From Burkholderiales bacterium (lineage in GTDB: Bacteria; Pseudomonadota; Gammaproteobacteria; Burkholderiales; Casimicrobiaceae): 64,000 nucleotides of DNA. Positions 62,061 through 64,000 of the stretch are shown piece after piece. The notes under the pieces were generated by a model, which worked only from the letters and a program-made list of their open reading frames with translations, was not told the origin of the DNA and made no database searches. Where the stretch lies: NCBI GenBank assembly GCA_025354165.1, contig JANXNI010000032.1:248001-312000 (forward strand), written 5' to 3'. Every line of letters starts with the position of its first letter. Positions within the stretch are counted from its first letter, which is position 1. The translations under genes and the position numbers were made by a program.

Positions 62061-62951
62061 ATGAACCAAGCGACGATAGCAAGCGAGCCGGCGGCGGGTA
62101 GGTTCCCTAAACCCGCACCCGCAGCCAGTTATCTCTACAAGCGCCATTCGCTGCCGGTGCGGCTGCTGCACTGGATCAACGTGTTGTCTCTCACCCTATT
62201 GCTGATGAGTGGGCTGATGATCTTCAATGCGCATCCATCGCTTGACTGGGGAAAGTCTTCGTACACTGGAAATCCTTCGCTGCTCAGCATTGGCGCTCGC
62301 GACGACGGTAAGGGTCGGTTGCAAGGTGTTACCACTCTGCTTGGTCATGAGTTCGATACGACTGGTTTGCTCGGCGCATCAACGGGGGCGAACGGCGCGC
62401 AGGACAACATCGCGTTTCCGTCGTGGATCACCATTCCAGGCAGCTATTCCCTTGCAGAGGGGCGGCAGTGGCATTTCTTTTTTGCGTGGCTGCTGGTGAT
62501 TAACGGCTTACTTTATGTGAGTCACGCTTTGATCAGCCGCCACCTCAGGCGCGATCTGATTCCGGGGCGTTCGGACTGGGGAAGTATCGGGCGTTCGATC
62601 ATCGATCACCTTAAGTTCAAGCATCCACAGGGCGAAGACGCCAAGCGATACAACGTGCTGCAAAAGTTGGCGTATCTGAGCGTGATTTTTGTAATGCTTC
62701 CGTTGATCATCCTGATGGGCTGGGCGATGTCGCCGTTTCTCAATTCGATATTTCCCGGTTGGATCGATTTTTTCGGCGGTCGGCAAGCGGCGCGCACCAT
62801 TCACTTTATTGTGGCGTGGCTGCTAGTGGCTTTTGTTGCAATCCATGTGTTCGAGGTCATAGTCAGCGGCCTGTGGAATCATCTGCGTTCGATGATCACG
62901 GGGCAATATCGCATCACAACGACGGTGGCGAAGGGGTCACGTCATGAGTAA
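62061..62951 (+). CDS. Membrane cytochrome b subunit (DHH/YedZ-like) for a molybdoenzyme
   Basis: This is a 296-residue integral-membrane diheme cytochrome b of the prokaryotic b561/b6 type. Hydrophobic helices include LLHWINVLSLTLLLMSGLMI, WHFFFAWLLVINGLLYVSHA, YLSVIFVMLPLIILMGWA and TIHFIVAWLLVAFVAIHVFE, with conserved His in HSLPVRLLHW, RQWHFF, RTIHFI and AIHVFE as heme ligands. ATG 62061 follows AAAGGAGATCGAC. Its stop overlaps the next gene start by 8 bases, so it is translationally coupled to the molybdoenzyme and passes electrons between it and the quinone pool. Confidence 0.9.
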   Translation: MNQATIASEPAAGRFPKPAPAASYLYKRHSLPVRLLHWINVLSLTLLLMSGLMIFNAHPSLDWGKSSYTGNPSLLSIGARDDGKGRLQGVTTLLGHEFDTTGLLGASTGANGAQDNIAFPSWITIPGSYSLAEGRQWHFFFAWLLVINGLLYVSHALISRHLRRDLIPGRSDWGSIGRSIIDHLKFKHPQGEDAKRYNVLQKLAYLSVIFVMLPLIILMGWAMSPFLNSIFPGWIDFFGGRQAARTIHFIVAWLLVAFVAIHVFEVIVSGLWNHLRSMITGQYRITTTVAKGSRHE

Positions 62952-63726
62952 CCCGGACAAACCAAGTCGCCGCGTATTGCTGGGCGCGTTTGCCGGAGCA
63001 GGAGCATGGCTATTGGCAGGTTGCGGCCGCCTTGGCGAGACAGAGTGGTTCCCCAAAGTATTGGGAATCGGCGAGTCACTTTCTAAAAGTGCGCACAAGT
63101 TGATCGGTGGACGTCGTTCAATGGCGCAAGAGTTCACGGAGGCTGATTTGTCGCCCAGCTTTCGTGGCAATGGCAACACCAATCCGGATGACGAGGACTA
63201 CAAAGAACACGCGAAGGCTGGATTCGTGGACTGGCAGCTGGAGATTGACGGGCTGGTTGAACAACCCAGCAAATTTACACTCACCCAGTTGAAAGCCATG
63301 CCGGCCCGCACGCAGATTACGCGCCACGACTGCGTTGAAGGCTGGAGCGCGATTGGCAAATGGACGGGCGTGCCGCTCGCGACGGTGCTGGCCGTCGCCA
63401 AGCCGAAGGCCGAGGCGCGCTACGTCGTTTTTCATTGCGCCGACGCGTTTCCGGGCGGCATGGATGGAGAAAAAGAATCGTATTACGAAAGTATCGATAT
63501 GGACGATGCCTATCATCCGCAGACGATTCTCGCGTACGGCCTGAACGGGCAGACGCTACCGGTCACCAACGGCGCGCCGCTGCGGCTGCGAGTGGAGCGG
63601 CAGCTCGGTTACAAGCACGCGAAATACATCATGCGGCTGGAGCTGGTAGAGAACTTCGGCGACATCGGCGACGGCAAAGGCGGCTATTGGGAGGACCACG
63701 GCTACCAGTGGTATGCCGGCCTGTAA
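62944..63726 (+). CDS. Sulfite-oxidase-fold molybdopterin oxidoreductase (YedY/MsrP-like)
   Basis: This is a 260-residue periplasmic molybdoenzyme of the sulfite-oxidase fold. The N-terminal signal has a twin-arginine-like SRRVLLGAFAG before a hydrophobic stretch and GCG. The Mo ligand Cys is in RHDCVEGWSAIGKWTGVPL, followed by VVFHCADAFPGGMDGE and GAPLRLRVERQLGYKHAKYI. The overlapping upstream cytochrome b acts as its electron partner, as YedZ does for YedY. The natural substrate is not known; methionine sulfoxide repair or sulfite/other oxoanion chemistry are options. It is a TAT substrate by appearance. Confidence 0.91.
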   Translation: MSNPDKPSRRVLLGAFAGAGAWLLAGCGRLGETEWFPKVLGIGESLSKSAHKLIGGRRSMAQEFTEADLSPSFRGNGNTNPDDEDYKEHAKAGFVDWQLEIDGLVEQPSKFTLTQLKAMPARTQITRHDCVEGWSAIGKWTGVPLATVLAVAKPKAEARYVVFHCADAFPGGMDGEKESYYESIDMDDAYHPQTILAYGLNGQTLPVTNGAPLRLRVERQLGYKHAKYIMRLELVENFGDIGDGKGGYWEDHGYQWYAGL

Positions 63727-63742
63727 TTTTTTTGCGGCGTAC

Positions 63743-64000
63743 CTACTTCCACCCCGGCATCCACTTCGATTGGTCGGTTAGTTCACGCCGCTGTACCGCG
63801 AAACTTCGCTTTGAATACGTCGCTACAAGGTCGATCATTTCGATTTGCGCATCGGGCACGTTGGGCTCGATCAGGCTGGTGACGATGAAGTGCTTTTCCT
63901 TGTTCTGCGGCTTGGCTGCGGTCCATTTGGTCAGCAGAAGTTTCTTGGCGTTCAGGCGTAGTGCCGCGCGATTGGGTTTGGGTTGAAAGCCATCGGTTGA
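63743..64000 (-). CDS. TIGR02450-type Trp-rich protein, 5' end cut by window edge
   Basis: The minus-strand frame open from the window edge to the stop at 63743-63745 encodes 85 residues: NAKKLLLTKWTAAKPQNKEK is followed by HFIVTSLIEPNV and ELTDQSKWMPGWK. This is the family of small Trp-rich proteins (TIGR02450) with the KLLLSKWTAVKPQNKEKHF signature. The function is unknown. The start is outside the window, so the length is a minimum. It is convergent with the molybdoenzyme gene, with a 16-base spacer. Confidence 0.85.
   Translation of the reverse strand, partial: STDGFQPKPNRAALRLNAKKLLLTKWTAAKPQNKEKHFIVTSLIEPNVPDAQIEMIDLVATYSKRSFAVQRRELTDQSKWMPGWK

Noticed and set aside
1-64000. rRNA, tRNA, CRISPR, prophage or plasmid features
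   Set aside because: No tRNA cloverleaf, rRNA-like stretch, spaced short repeats, integrase, capsid or replication genes were recognised. This was a visual reading, so a tRNA search tool would be the decisive check.

Overview
The window reads as chromosomal DNA of a GC-rich betaproteobacterium, most likely of the order Burkholderiales. The clues are two Bug/TctC-type periplasmic receptors without transporter subunits beside them, the hrcA-hemH and nadK-recN neighbourhood, the mltA-apaG-rpe neighbourhood, many acyl-CoA catabolism genes, and a secreted protease with an IPTL-like C-terminal sorting tail. No rRNA, tRNA, CRISPR array or prophage was recognised. Gene density is high, with about 57 protein genes (two cut by the window edges) and one IS3-family remnant.

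Layout. 1-1.6 kb: two alpha/beta hydrolases. 1.7-9.1 kb: a minus-strand acyl-CoA catabolic operon (thiolase-fold protein, DUF35 partner, glutaryl-CoA-dehydrogenase-like enzyme, NDP-forming acyl-CoA synthetase, Bug receptor) with a divergent LysR regulator. 9.2-10.8 kb: azlD, azlC and folA, overlapping. 10.9-13.9 kb: a tight plus-strand operon (RraA family, hydrolase, flavin reductase, TPR protein). 14-18.3 kb: paired acyl-CoA dehydrogenases, a nitronate-monooxygenase-like flavoprotein and a short-chain dehydrogenase. 18.5-25.3 kb: a 1570-residue secreted M36 metalloprotease convergent with a secreted dockerin-like protein. 25.4-28 kb: small and orphan genes (YdcH, periplasmic receptor, YegP, lipoprotein). 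28.2-31 kb: grpE-dnaK with a sigma-32-like promoter and a clear terminator but no dnaJ. 31.3-39 kb: S9 peptidase, a two-component system, an ECF-type sigma factor, an amidase and a secreted hydrolase. 39-46 kb: hrcA-hemH-patatin, with an IS3 remnant between hrcA and the divergent nadK-recN. 46-53 kb: a penicillin-binding peptidase, a second Bug receptor and an RND efflux pair. 53-59.4 kb: acetyltransferase, pteridine-reductase-like SDR, MidA-like methyltransferase, crotonase, thiol dioxygenase, mltA, a tiny membrane protein, apaG and rpe. 59.5-64 kb: a molybdenum hydroxylase large subunit, a membrane cytochrome b with a sulfite-oxidase-fold molybdoenzyme, and a cut Trp-rich protein.

The most interesting structure is not a gene. 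Five intergenic copies (1626, 13881, 31033, 36516, 49673) of a roughly 120-bp interrupted palindrome share about 38-bp arms and a TCGA at or within about 1 bp of the centre. The copies have diverged in sequence but keep the same length and symmetry, and most touch a stop codon. They look like a dispersed palindromic or MITE-like family that would fold into a long hairpin when transcribed. A second notable point is the thiolase-fold/DUF35 pair near 6.2-7.9 kb. The usual thiolase cysteine is replaced there, which points to an Ltp2-like retro-aldolase rather than a thiolase.
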